From NCBI GenBank assembly GCA_965261015.1, contig CBDHCC010000002.1, forward strand, positions 124,001 to 188,000: a stretch of 64,000 bases of DNA, given 5' to 3'. The position numbers were made by a program, and so were the translations under genes. Within the stretch, counting starts at the first letter, position 1. Each line of letters begins with the position of its first letter. This document shows positions 33,962 to 43,254 of the stretch, in pieces. The notes under the pieces are model-generated. The model saw nothing but the letters and a program-made list of their open reading frames with translations. It ran no database searches and was not told the DNA's origin. The stretch is from CBDHCC01 sp965261015 (GTDB taxonomy: Bacteria; Pseudomonadota; Alphaproteobacteria; Sphingomonadales; Sphingomonadaceae).

Positions 33962-33990
33962 CTGTCACCCCGCTGACGCAGGCCCGTCAA
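33962..33990 (+). promoter_or_regulatory. candidate PhoB box: three 7-base half sites at 11-base spacing
   Basis: CTGTCAC (33962-33968), CTGACGC (33973-33979) and CCGTCAA (33984-33990) are separated by four bases each, giving an exact 11-base period. The Pho box consensus is CTGTCAT repeated with 4-base spacers; the sites match at 6, 4 and 5 of 7 positions. TAGAGG at 34001 sits where a -10 element would lie downstream of a Pho box. It lies about 80 bases before the lipoprotein start. Partial matches can arise by chance. Confidence 0.45.
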
Positions 33991-34070
33991 ACAGCGCGGC
34001 TAGAGGGCGGTGGTGCTCGCACGGCATCGCGTGCGGCCCACCGATTCCGGTCACCTTGGGGGTACTTGCC

Positions 34071-35618
34071 ATGAACAACACGCAGCTCATCCGATCGGCG
34101 ATCGCCGGCGTGTCCTTCGCCGCGCTCGCCGGCTGCGGTGCCGACAACATCGCGTCGCCCGGCGAGGGCCAGATCGTCGTGCTGCCGGCTCCGGCGCCCG
34201 CTCCGCCGCCGCCGCCGCCCGCGACTCCCGCGCCCACCCCGCAGGGTCCCGCCGCCAGCTGCCCCACCGGCACCTCCGACTCCGGCACGATTACGACCGG
34301 CAGCGGGGAAGTGCTGCGCAATTGTCAGCTGGCCGGCGTGCTGACCGGTTCGCGTCGGCTGCAGAACCTGGCGGGCACGATCTATTCCCTGTCGGGCAAG
34401 GTCGAAGTCGGCCAGGACCTGGGTGCCGACCCCGGCGCGCCGATCGCCGGTCGCCAGCGCGGTGTCCTGACGATCGACGCGGGCGTCGTGCTGTTCGGGG
34501 CCAGCGGCGCCGACTTCCTGGCGGTAAATCGCGGATCGCAGCTGAACACGGACGGCAACGCGAACGCGCCCGTCATCATGACCAGCCGCAACAACGTGAT
34601 CGGCCAGTCGACGGACAATTCGATCGGCGAGTGGGGTGGCTTGGTGATCCTGGGTCGCGCGCCGATCGCCGATTGCGGGGACCAGGGTGCCGCGGGCGGT
34701 TCTGTCCAGTGCCAGGCACCGGTCGAAGGGACGGCGGGGTCCGTCTATGGCGGCGCCTCGCCGAACGATTCGTCCGGATCGATCCGCTATCTCGAACTGC
34801 GCTTTTCCGGCTTCAAGGTCGCCGACAACAACGAGCTGAACGGGATCACGCTCGCTGGCGTGGGATCGGGCACGATCTTCGAATACGTGTCGGTCCACAA
34901 CAGCTCCGACGACGGGATCGAGTGGTTCGGCGGCACGGTGAACTCGCGCTATCTGGTGCTGACCGGCAACGACGACGACAGCATCGACCAGGACTCCGGC
35001 TATGCCGGCAACCTGCAGTTCGCGATCGTGACCCAGCGCGCCGATGGCGGCGACCACATTGTCGAATATGATTCGAACGATAAGCCTCTGGGCGCTCTGC
35101 CGCGCTCCGACTCGCGGCTGGCGAACTTCACCTTCCTGGGCCGGCGCTCGTCGGCGATCCTGCTGCGGGGCGGCGGCGACATTCGGCTGGCGAACGGCCT
35201 GGTCGTCAATCCGAACAACACCTGCCTGGACATCGACGACGCGCCGACCGTGCAGGCCGCGAACGCGGGCGCGGACGAGAACGGGCCGCCGCGCTTCGAC
35301 TCGGTCGCCTTCCAGTGCATGTCGCCCTACACCCAGGATACCGATGTGACGTCGGAGCAGGTGGCCGCCGTCTTCACGGCGGGCACGAACAACAACGCCT
35401 CCTTCACCAACACCCTGACCGACGTGGTCGTAAACGGCGCGGCGGAAACGGCGGTGCCGGCCTTCAACGCCATGACCCTGGCACCGTTTTTCATGTCGAC
35501 CAATTACATCGGCGCGGTGCGCGACGCGAACGACAACTGGTTCCGCGGCTGGGCGTGCGGCCTGGGGGCCACCGGCTCCCCGTCCTGCCTGACCATCCCG
35601 GCACGCCCGACGGCCTGA
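34071..35618 (+). CDS. surface-lipoprotein candidate with beta-helix-like repeats (ElpS-like by context)
   Basis: This 515-residue lipoprotein has a lipobox (LAGC, Cys22), a Pro/Ala linker at about residues 37-62, then a long Gly/Asn/Asp-rich region with periodic short strands (GIVLFG-like, ILGRAPI, SIRYLELRFSGF, YVSVHNSSDDGIEWFGG, YLVLTGNDDDSIDQDSGY) that suggests a parallel beta-helix. GGGGG lies about nine bases before the ATG. It is followed by a TonB-dependent receptor and the whole gsp operon. In Caulobacter crescentus, as I recall, the lipoprotein ElpS is exported by the T2SS under phosphate starvation; synteny makes this a plausible counterpart. The ligand or enzymatic role is unknown. 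Confidence 0.8.
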   Translation: MNNTQLIRSAIAGVSFAALAGCGADNIASPGEGQIVVLPAPAPAPPPPPPATPAPTPQGPAASCPTGTSDSGTITTGSGEVLRNCQLAGVLTGSRRLQNLAGTIYSLSGKVEVGQDLGADPGAPIAGRQRGVLTIDAGVVLFGASGADFLAVNRGSQLNTDGNANAPVIMTSRNNVIGQSTDNSIGEWGGLVILGRAPIADCGDQGAAGGSVQCQAPVEGTAGSVYGGASPNDSSGSIRYLELRFSGFKVADNNELNGITLAGVGSGTIFEYVSVHNSSDDGIEWFGGTVNSRYLVLTGNDDDSIDQDSGYAGNLQFAIVTQRADGGDHIVEYDSNDKPLGALPRSDSRLANFTFLGRRSSAILLRGGGDIRLANGLVVNPNNTCLDIDDAPTVQAANAGADENGPPRFDSVAFQCMSPYTQDTDVTSEQVAAVFTAGTNNNASFTNTLTDVVVNGAAETAVPAFNAMTLAPFFMSTNYIGAVRDANDNWFRGWACGLGATGSPSCLTIPARPTA

Positions 35619-35631
35619 CCAGCACGCGAGC

Positions 35632-35658
35632 GGGCGGCGCGCCGGACGGCCGCCGCCC
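35632..35658 (+). promoter_or_regulatory. 8-bp hairpin between lipoprotein and receptor genes
   Basis: GGGCGGCG at 35632-35639 pairs perfectly with CGCCGCCC at 35651-35658 around an 11-base loop. It lies in the 70-base gap between two co-directional genes and could attenuate transcription or protect the upstream mRNA. There is no T run. Confidence 0.4.
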
Positions 35659-35688
35659 CGTCACACACCGTTCCCCGGAAGGGCCACC

Positions 35689-38448
35689 ATGCGCACATCG
35701 TTGACCATCGCCCTGTTCGCCACGACGGCGCTCGCCTCGCCGGCGATGGGCCAGACCGGCGCTTCCTCTCCCACCCCGCCGCCGACTTCGACCACGGCCA
35801 GCGAGACGCTGCCGGACGACGAGGCGCAGAGCGAGATCGTCGACACCGCCCAACCCGGCGCCGACCCGGTGGCGGACGAGCCCGTCGACATTTCCGGCCC
35901 GGGCGCGGACGTGACCGGGGAGGGGATCGTGATCACCGGCAACATTCCGCCCGTGATCCGCTCCACGCCCCAGATCGTCTCCGTCCTGTCGGCGACCGAT
36001 ATCGCGCGGCAGGGCGACGGCGATGTGGCCGGCGCGCTTCAGCGGGTCACCGGGCTGTCCGTGGTCGGCGGTCGGTTCGTCTATGTCCGCGGCCTGGGCG
36101 AACGCTACTCCCTGGCGCTCCTGAACGGGGCGCCGCTCCCCAGCCCGGAACCGCTGCGCCGGGTCGTGCCGCTCGACCTGTTCCCCACTTCCATCCTGGC
36201 GTCCACTGTCGTGCAGAAGACCTTCTCCGCCAGCTTTCCGGGAGAGTTCGGAGGCGGCGTCATCAACCTGACGACCCGCGTCGCCCCGCGCGAGGCGTTC
36301 CTGACGGCTGGCGTCGGGATCAGCGGCGACAGCGAGACCACGGGGCTGCTGGGCTATACCTATTATGGCTCCGACAGCGACTTCACCGGCTTCGACGACG
36401 GCACCCGCTCGGTGCCCGACGGGCTGGCGGCCGCGATCGCGACCGGCAATCGGGTGATCGAGGGAGCCGACTTCTCACGCGCGCAGATCCAGTCGATCAC
36501 CCAAGGGCTGGTCAACAGCCCCACCACCGTGATCCAAAAGAACGGCGACATCCCGCCCAACTTCTCCGGCACGCTGGCGGCCGGCAAGACCTTTCCGCTG
36601 GGCGGGGCGGAGCTGGGCATCATCGCGACGGCCGGCCTGTCGAACAGCTGGCGCACGCGCTTCGGCAATCAGCAGCTGGGCGCGCAGAGCGGCGACCAAT
36701 TGATCGCCAGCCAGGATTTCCGCTTCGTCTCGACCCAGAACCGCGCCGTGGTGAACGGCTTCGTCGCCACCGGGCTGGAGTTCGGAGAGAACAAGATCCG
36801 GATCAACAACCTGTTCATCCGCGACACGCTGAAGGAGGCGCGCGTGTCCGTCGGCAACGACACGTCCACCGTCGACCCCAGCCTGGTGCGGCCGGACGCC
36901 ACCCTGCAGACCGGCATCACCAGCTGGTTCGAGCGGCAGTTGTACGACGTGCAGGGCGTGGGCGAGTTCAAGTTCGGTCGGCTGGCGGTCGACCTGCGCG
37001 GATCCTACGCCAATTCCAAGCGCAAGGCCCCCTATGAACGCGCCTATTCCTACGCCTTCAACGACACGATCGGCGACTACACCAACGACCTGCGCGCGCC
37101 CGGCCAGAACGCGACGATCGCGTTCAGCACGCTGAACGACGACGTGTATTACGGCGGTCTGGACCTGGGCTATAAACTGCCGACCGCCATCGCTTGGACG
37201 GTGCGGGCGGGCTATGCCTACACCCAGAACGATCGCCAGGCGGTGCGCCGCGACTTCGACTTCTTTCCGACCGCCGCCCTGCCGCTGGGCGTGGCGCAGG
37301 AGCGGATCGACTATCTGCTGTCCGACTTCAACGTCCAGACCTTCAACGTGCTGCTGCGCGAGACGACCGGCGGGTTTGGTTCGGCGGCCTACAACGCCGC
37401 GCTGCGGGTCCACGCCGGCTATGTGGAGACGGACATCGAGCCCGTGACCGACGTGCGCCTGAACCTGGGCGTCCGGTACGAGAACGGCCGCCAATCGGTC
37501 ACTCCGCTGGCGCTGGTGGGCGCGGGCGCGTTGCCCGGCAACCGGATCGACAACGACTATTTCCTGCCGGCGGCGACCGCGACCTGGACCTTCGCGCCCG
37601 ACATGCAGCTGCGCGTGGCGGGATCGCGCACGATCGCGCGGCCCCAATTCCGCGAACTGGCACCGCAGCCGTTCCGCGACACGGAGTCGAGCCGCACCTT
37701 CTTCGGGAACCCGTTCCTGCAGGACAGCGAACTGACGAACGCCGAGGCGCGGTACGAGTGGTACTTCGATCGCGATCAACGCTTCACCCTGGCGGGGTTC
37801 TACAAGCACATCGACAAGCCGATCGAGGCGACGGCGGTGCAGGTCGGATCGACCTTCGTCACCTCCTTCGCCAACGCGCCGCGCGCCGACCTGTATGGCG
37901 CGGAGGTCGAACTGGTGAAGTATGTTCCGCTCGATCGGCTGGGCGGGGCGTATTTCGGCAGCCGCCGCCTCGTCCTGATCGGCAACTACACCTACACCGA
38001 ATCCGACGTGAACGTGCGGGACGGCGACACGACCGTCAGCTTCACCAGCGCACCCAACCCGATCGACGCCACCTTGGTGTTCGACACCACCCGCAAGCTG
38101 CGCCTGACCGGGCAGTCGCGACATCTGGGCAATGTGCAGGTGGGGATCGAGGACACCGACCGGCTGAGCCAGGCCACGCTGATCATGAGCTATGCCAGCA
38201 AGCGCGCGACCAACCGGGGGCCGAACCTGACGCCCGATTTCGTGGAGAAGCCCGGCGTGCAGCTGGACTTCGTGGCGCGCGAAGGCGTGCCGTTCGTCGG
38301 GCGCAGCACGCTGGAGCTGAAGTTCGAGGCGCGCAACATCCTGGGCACCGACTATTCGGAGACCCAAACGCTGGGTGGCTCGCGGTTGGACATCAACACC
38401 TATGACGTGGGTCGCACCTTCGGCATCAGCGCCGCCGTCACCTTCTGA
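35689..38448 (+). CDS. TonB-dependent outer membrane receptor
   Basis: The 919-residue protein has a signal peptide (cleavage near ASPAMGQ), an acidic N-terminal stretch and a TonB-box-like GIVITG near residue 80. The plug follows, with QIVSVLSATDIARQGDGDVAGALQRVTG, VYVRGLGERYSLALLNGAPLPSPEP and GVINLTTR. A large beta barrel ends in an aromatic residue (GISAAVTF). It would import a substrate using TonB energy, and a TonB gene lies at 9506. It lies between the lipoprotein and gspC on the same strand; gspC starts 94 bases later. The substrate is unknown, with a phosphorus compound suggested only by context. Confidence 0.95.
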   Translation: MRTSLTIALFATTALASPAMGQTGASSPTPPPTSTTASETLPDDEAQSEIVDTAQPGADPVADEPVDISGPGADVTGEGIVITGNIPPVIRSTPQIVSVLSATDIARQGDGDVAGALQRVTGLSVVGGRFVYVRGLGERYSLALLNGAPLPSPEPLRRVVPLDLFPTSILASTVVQKTFSASFPGEFGGGVINLTTRVAPREAFLTAGVGISGDSETTGLLGYTYYGSDSDFTGFDDGTRSVPDGLAAAIATGNRVIEGADFSRAQIQSITQGLVNSPTTVIQKNGDIPPNFSGTLAAGKTFPLGGAELGIIATAGLSNSWRTRFGNQQLGAQSGDQLIASQDFRFVSTQNRAVVNGFVATGLEFGENKIRINNLFIRDTLKEARVSVGNDTSTVDPSLVRPDATLQTGITSWFERQLYDVQGVGEFKFGRLAVDLRGSYANSKRKAPYERAYSYAFNDTIGDYTNDLRAPGQNATIAFSTLNDDVYYGGLDLGYKLPTAIAWTVRAGYAYTQNDRQAVRRDFDFFPTAALPLGVAQERIDYLLSDFNVQTFNVLLRETTGGFGSAAYNAALRVHAGYVETDIEPVTDVRLNLGVRYENGRQSVTPLALVGAGALPGNRIDNDYFLPAATATWTFAPDMQLRVAGSRTIARPQFRELAPQPFRDTESSRTFFGNPFLQDSELTNAEARYEWYFDRDQRFTLAGFYKHIDKPIEATAVQVGSTFVTSFANAPRADLYGAEVELVKYVPLDRLGGAYFGSRRLVLIGNYTYTESDVNVRDGDTTVSFTSAPNPIDATLVFDTTRKLRLTGQSRHLGNVQVGIEDTDRLSQATLIMSYASKRATNRGPNLTPDFVEKPGVQLDFVAREGVPFVGRSTLELKFEARNILGTDYSETQTLGGSRLDINTYDVGRTFGISAAVTF

Positions 38449-38529
38449 CGGTCCGCCAACGGACGGCACGCGGAGGCGGAGTCGCGCGCCGTCCACAAAT
38501 CTGCAATAGGCCGTCGTTCCACGTCCGCC

Positions 38530-38534
38530 GGAGG
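38530..38534 (+). promoter_or_regulatory. GGAGG ribosome-binding site of gspC
   Basis: A full GGAGG sits eight bases before a TTG, which decides the gspC start because no ATG or GTG fits the protein N-terminus. The TTG may lower translation of the first gsp gene. Confidence 0.7.
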
Positions 38535-38542
38535 TCTGGTTC

Positions 38543-39463
38543 TTGAAGCTGCTCAGCGACGCGCCGACGCGCCGCCTGCTCGCGCGCCTGACGCGCGGCG
38601 ACCGCTATGCCTGGGTGGAGCTGGTCGCGCTGACGCTGCTGGCCACCCAGATCGCCCGGCTGGTCTGGGCGTTGGCGACGCCCGTCGGCCCATTCGGCGA
38701 CTGGCGGCCGCAGCCGCTCGCCGTGCCGGGACTGGCCGAGCGCCAGGCGCTGTTCGGCGGGTTCGATCCGTTCTTTCGCGGGGTCGATCCGGCGGCGGGA
38801 CAGCCGGCGGTGGCGGTGACCGCGCTCAACCTCACCCTGTTCGGCGTGACGGTGAACCAGGCGACGGGCGGAGGCTCCGCGATCATCGCCGGCGCGGACG
38901 GCATCCAGAACAGCTATGTCGTGGGGCAGGAGATCGAGGGCGGGGCCACGCTGGCCGGCGTGGCGTTCGACAACGTCCTGATCGACCGGGGTGGCGCGCG
39001 CGAGGTGCTGTATCTGGACCAGGATCGCGCAAAGGCGGCGGCCGACGCCAGCCAGGCCGCGAACGCGGGTCCCTCCGCGGGGGCACCAGCCGCGGCCGAC
39101 GCCGGCGGCTCACCCTTCGCCTCGCCGGCACCCGCGCCCGCGCCCCCACCCGCATCCGGCGACGCCAATCCCAATGCCGGCCTGACCCCCGCCGCCCTGC
39201 GCGCCGGCATCGGCTTCGCGCCGCGCGCCGCCGGAGGGCAGGTGACCGGCGTCGCCGTGTCCCCGCAAGGTGACGGACGCGCCTTTCGCCAGGCCGGGCT
39301 GCGGCCGGGCGACGTGATCCGATCCGTGAACGGCCAGGCGATCCGCTCCGCCGCGGACCTGGCCCGGCTGCAGTCGCAGTTGGCCCCTGGCGCCCGCCTG
39401 ACGCTGGGCGTGGAGCGGGGCGCCGCCGTCTCGAACGTCGCCCTGATTCTGGACGCCCAATGA
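38543..39463 (+). CDS. gspC: type II secretion system protein C (inner-membrane PDZ subunit)
   Basis: GspC links the inner-membrane platform to the secretin and helps recruit substrates. The 306-residue protein has a short cytoplasmic N-terminus, one membrane helix (WVELVALTLLATQIARLVWAL near residue 30), and a homology region with LFGVTVNQ and AIIAGADGIQNSYVVGQEI. An Ala/Pro-rich linker (about residues 165-215) precedes a C-terminal PDZ domain (AFRQAGLRPGDVIRSVNGQAI). It starts at TTG. Its stop overlaps the gspD ATG by four bases. Confidence 0.93.
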   Translation: MKLLSDAPTRRLLARLTRGDRYAWVELVALTLLATQIARLVWALATPVGPFGDWRPQPLAVPGLAERQALFGGFDPFFRGVDPAAGQPAVAVTALNLTLFGVTVNQATGGGSAIIAGADGIQNSYVVGQEIEGGATLAGVAFDNVLIDRGGAREVLYLDQDRAKAAADASQAANAGPSAGAPAAADAGGSPFASPAPAPAPPPASGDANPNAGLTPAALRAGIGFAPRAAGGQVTGVAVSPQGDGRAFRQAGLRPGDVIRSVNGQAIRSAADLARLQSQLAPGARLTLGVERGAAVSNVALILDAQ

Positions 39464-41703
39464 CCCCGCATCGACCCCGCTGGCGCGTCGCCGCGCTCTC
39501 CCTCGCGCTCGCCCCCGTGCTCGTGCCGGCGGCCGCGCAGGCGCAATATGTGCTGAACCTGCGCGATGCCGACGTCCGCGCCTTCGTGCAGGAGGCCGCG
39601 CGGGTGACCGGCCGCACCTTCGTGGTGGACGGGCGTGTGCAGGGAAAGGTGACGGTGGTGTCGGACCGCCCGCTCAGCCGGTCCGAATATTTCGAGATAT
39701 TCCTGTCCACCCTGCGCGCCAACGGCCTGGTGGCGATCCCGTCGGCGAACGGCGCCTATCGCATCCAGCCCGCCGAGACCGCGGCGGGCCAGCCCACCCC
39801 GGTCGGACGCGCGGCCAACCGCAACGCCTTCGTCACCGAGGTCATCCGGCTCCGCTCCGCCGACGCGACGGCGCTGGTCGAGACCCTGCGCCCGCTGGTC
39901 AGCGCCAACGGGTCGATCACCGCGAACAAGGCCGGCAATTCGCTGGTGGTGGTCGACTATGCCGACAACATCCCGCGTTTGCGCGAAGTGCTGCGCCGGC
40001 TGGACCGGGACACGTCCGCCAGCCGGATCGTCTATCTGAAGAACGCCGGCGCGCGGGAGGTGGCCGAGGCGCTGACCGGACTGGCCGGTGAGGGCGGAGT
40101 CGCGGTGTCGCCGGTCGATTCCGCCAACGCCGTGGCGTTGCGCGGGACGAGCGAGGATGTCGCGCGCTTCGCCCAGATCGCGGGCGAACTGGACGGGCGC
40201 GCCGCCAGCGGAACAGAAATTCGGGTCTATCGCCTGGAGCATGCGGATGCCGCGGCCCTGCTGCCCGTGCTGCAACAGCTGGTCGGCCAGACCCCCAGCC
40301 AGCCCACTCCGGCCGCCAGCGCGCCGTCGTCCGCCACCAGCACGACCCGATCCGGACTGTTCCGGGACGACAACCGGACCACGCCCACCCAGGCCGCGCC
40401 CGCGCCGGTGTCCAGCGCCCCGGCGTCGCCTGCCGGCACCAACCCGCTGACTGGGCGCGGTTCGGCGGTCGTCACCCGGGCCGAAGGGGTGAACGCGATC
40501 ATCATCGCGGCCAATCCCGACCTGCAGCGAATGCTGGGCGAGACCATTCGCCAGCTGGACGAGCGCAAGACACAGGTGCTGGTCGAGGCGATCATCGTCG
40601 AGATCGGCGACACCGCGGCCAAGCAACTGGGGGTGCAGTTCCTGCTGGCGCCCACCACCACCAACGGCGCGCCATTCCTGTCGACCAACTACTCGAACGC
40701 CAGCCCTAACATCCTGACGATCGCGGGCGCGGCAGGTGCCACGCTGCTGAACACCCAGAGCACCACCATCAATGGAAACGTGGTCACCACCAGCACGAAC
40801 AGCCCGATCACCAACACGCTGCAAGAGGCGGCGGTGTCGTCGATCCTGGGTGCCACCGGCGCGCTGGCGGGCTTTGCCACAACTCTGGGTTCCGACGCGA
40901 TCCTGGCGGCGATCGTCAACGCGGTGAAGTCCGACAGCACGTCGAACCTGCTGTCGGTGCCGTCGATCGTCACGTTGGACAACACGACCGCCAATTTCCT
41001 GGTCGGACAGGAGATCCCGATCACCACTGGCGAGGCCCTGTCCAACAACTTCGACAACGCGTTCCGCACGACGGAGCGCGAGGAGGTGGGGATCAAGCTG
41101 GAAGTGACGCCACAGGTGAACTCGTCCGGCGAGGTCCGCCTGGCGATCCGGCAAGAGGTGTCGTCGATCGCCGGGCCGGTCGCGCGCAACAACACGGACC
41201 TGATCCTGAACAAGCGGTCGTTCGACACCACGATGGTGGTGGACGACGGGGAAATCGTGGCGATCGGCGGCCTCTTGGACGATAACGAGCGGTTCACGCT
41301 GGAGAAGATCCCGCTGCTGGGCGACCTGCCGCTGATCGGCGCCCTGTTCCGGTCCAAGAGCACGGCGCGCGCCAAGACCAACCTGGTGGTCTTTATCCGG
41401 CCCACCATCCTGCGATCGCGCGAGGACGCGGCGCGCCTGGCCGCCCGACGGTGGAGCACGGCGCGCGACGTTCAGCTGCGGCGGCGGCCGGACGAGGAGC
41501 CGGCGCTCGACCAGCTGGCGCGCGACTATATGGGTGCCGTGCCGCCCGGCGGCTTCGTCGTGCGGCCCGATGACGAGGTAATCGAAGGCTACGACGCGAA
41601 CGGCCAGCCGCTGCCTCCGGGCACCGTGGTGAACGTGCCGGTCGAGCCGGCCGCGACGGGTGCCGGCGATCCCGACTTCCTGCCGCCGGAGCCGCCGCGC
41701 TAA
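39460..41703 (+). CDS. gspD: type II secretion system secretin
   Basis: GspD forms the outer-membrane channel. The 747-residue protein has a signal peptide (PAAAQAQ), N0 (YVLNLRDADVRAFVQEAARVT), and N1-N3 domains with a Pro/Ser/Thr-rich insertion near residues 280-330. A secretin core follows with VLVEAIIVEIGD, VPSIVTLDNTTANFLVGQEIP, and the VVDDGEIVAIGGLLDD plus KIPLLGDLPLIGALFRSK signature. A C-terminal tail follows the secretin domain, as in pilotin-dependent secretins, though no pilotin gene is visible. Its TAA overlaps the ATG of gspE. Confidence 0.96.
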   Translation: MTPHRPRWRVAALSLALAPVLVPAAAQAQYVLNLRDADVRAFVQEAARVTGRTFVVDGRVQGKVTVVSDRPLSRSEYFEIFLSTLRANGLVAIPSANGAYRIQPAETAAGQPTPVGRAANRNAFVTEVIRLRSADATALVETLRPLVSANGSITANKAGNSLVVVDYADNIPRLREVLRRLDRDTSASRIVYLKNAGAREVAEALTGLAGEGGVAVSPVDSANAVALRGTSEDVARFAQIAGELDGRAASGTEIRVYRLEHADAAALLPVLQQLVGQTPSQPTPAASAPSSATSTTRSGLFRDDNRTTPTQAAPAPVSSAPASPAGTNPLTGRGSAVVTRAEGVNAIIIAANPDLQRMLGETIRQLDERKTQVLVEAIIVEIGDTAAKQLGVQFLLAPTTTNGAPFLSTNYSNASPNILTIAGAAGATLLNTQSTTINGNVVTTSTNSPITNTLQEAAVSSILGATGALAGFATTLGSDAILAAIVNAVKSDSTSNLLSVPSIVTLDNTTANFLVGQEIPITTGEALSNNFDNAFRTTEREEVGIKLEVTPQVNSSGEVRLAIRQEVSSIAGPVARNNTDLILNKRSFDTTMVVDDGEIVAIGGLLDDNERFTLEKIPLLGDLPLIGALFRSKSTARAKTNLVVFIRPTILRSREDAARLAARRWSTARDVQLRRRPDEEPALDQLARDYMGAVPPGGFVVRPDDEVIEGYDANGQPLPPGTVVNVPVEPAATGAGDPDFLPPEPPR

Positions 41704-43244
41704 TGGCGACGGTTCCGCTGCTCCACGATCCGGACACCGGTCTCGCCGCCGAACCCCTGCCCGCGCTGGAGCGGCGTCACGACCTGCCCTACGCTTTCGC
41801 GCGCGAGCATGGCGTGGTCCTGATCGACGCGGAGGGACAGCGGCTGGCGGTGCGCGACGGGGCCGATCCGCGCCGCCTGCTGGAGGTCCGCCGCCGGCTG
41901 GGGCACGCCTTTGCGGTGGACATGGTCGACGCGCGGACCTTCGACAGGCACCTCTCCGACCATTATGCCATCGACGGGCAGGCGATGGGCCTGGCGGGAG
42001 AGATCGGCGCGGCGGACGGGCTGGACCTGGTGGCCGGCGACCTGCCCACCGCCGACGACCTGCTCGATTCCGCCGACGACGCGCCCGCCATCCGCCTGGT
42101 CCACGGCATCATCGCGGAGGCGGCGCGGCGCGGCGTGTCCGACATCCATGTCGAACCCTACGAGACCGGATTGGTGATCCGGATGCGCGAGGACGGCGTG
42201 CTGCGCGAGGAACTGCGGATGCCGCCGCACGTCGCCCCGGTCGTCGTCAGCCGGATCAAGGTCATGGCGCGCCTCGACATCGCGGAACGGCGGGTGCCGC
42301 AGGACGGGCGCATCAGCCTTCAGCTCGGCGGCAAGCTGATCGACGTGCGCGTCTCCACCCTGCCCAACCGCGCGGGCGAGCGGGTCGTGCTGCGCGTGCT
42401 GGACAAGGACAAGGCGGGCATCGACCTGGACGCGCTGGGCATCACCGGCCGCCCGGCCGCCGTGCTGCGCGACGCGCTGGCCGAACCCAACGGCATCCTG
42501 CTGGTCACCGGACCCACGGGGTCGGGCAAGACCACCACGCTCTATGCCGGCCTGACCCAACTGAACGACGGCAGCCGCAACATCCTGACGGTCGAGGACC
42601 CGGTGGAATACGCCGTGGAGGGCGTGGGCCAGACGCAGGTCAACGCCAAGGTCGGACTGACCTTCGCAAGCGGCCTGCGCGCGATCCTGCGCCAGGACCC
42701 CGACGTGGTGATGGTGGGCGAGATCCGCGATCGGGAGACGGCCGAGATCGCCGTGCAGGCGTCGCTGACCGGCCACCTGGTGCTCTCCACCGTCCACACC
42801 AATGACTCCGCGGGCGCGATCACCAGGCTGCGCGATATGCGGATCGAACCCTTCCTGCTGGCCTCCACGCTTCGCGCGGTTCTGGCGCAGCGGCTGGTGC
42901 GCCGTCTGTGCCCCGTCTGCCGCGCCCCGCACGAGGCCGACGCCGGAACGGCGGCTACGCTCGGCATCCCGCCAGGCTCGACCGTGTGGGAGGGGCAAGG
43001 GTGCGACGCGTGCGCGCAGACGGGCTTCAAGGGCCGCGTCGGGGTGTTCGAAGCGATCCGCGTGGACGACACCGTGCGCCGGCTGATCAACGAAGGCGCG
43101 GACGAAGAGGCCATCGCCGCCCATGCCTTCGCCACGGCCCCCGGCTTGTCCGCGGAGGCGCGGCGACTGGTGCTGGAGGGGGTGACCACCCCGGCCGAGG
43201 CGATTCGCATCTCTCGGCGCGACACGGCCGCCGACGAGGCGTAG
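41703..43244 (+). CDS. gspE: type II secretion ATPase
   Basis: GspE is the cytoplasmic ATPase that drives pseudopilus growth. The 513-residue protein has an N-terminal GspL-binding domain and SDIHVEPYETGLVIRMR. It then has Walker A GPTGSGKTTTLYAGL near residue 270, the Asp box VEDPVEYAVEGVGQ, Walker B LRQDPDVVMVGEIRDRET and the His box TGHLVLSTVHTND. A tetracysteine zinc module (CPVCRAP and CDACAQTG) lies near residue 405-440, as usual for T2SS ATPases. The length is normal. It is spaced 10 bases from gspF. Confidence 0.97.
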   Translation: MATVPLLHDPDTGLAAEPLPALERRHDLPYAFAREHGVVLIDAEGQRLAVRDGADPRRLLEVRRRLGHAFAVDMVDARTFDRHLSDHYAIDGQAMGLAGEIGAADGLDLVAGDLPTADDLLDSADDAPAIRLVHGIIAEAARRGVSDIHVEPYETGLVIRMREDGVLREELRMPPHVAPVVVSRIKVMARLDIAERRVPQDGRISLQLGGKLIDVRVSTLPNRAGERVVLRVLDKDKAGIDLDALGITGRPAAVLRDALAEPNGILLVTGPTGSGKTTTLYAGLTQLNDGSRNILTVEDPVEYAVEGVGQTQVNAKVGLTFASGLRAILRQDPDVVMVGEIRDRETAEIAVQASLTGHLVLSTVHTNDSAGAITRLRDMRIEPFLLASTLRAVLAQRLVRRLCPVCRAPHEADAGTAATLGIPPGSTVWEGQGCDACAQTGFKGRVGVFEAIRVDDTVRRLINEGADEEAIAAHAFATAPGLSAEARRLVLEGVTTPAEAIRISRRDTAADEA

Positions 43245-43254
43245 GAGGGTCGCC

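Noticed and set aside
36475..38496. Minus-strand 673-codon frame
   Set aside because: It is antisense to the TonB-dependent receptor and has no domain-like segments.
38914..41154. Minus-strand 746-codon frame
   Set aside because: It is antisense to gspC and gspD; composition is that of a shadow frame.
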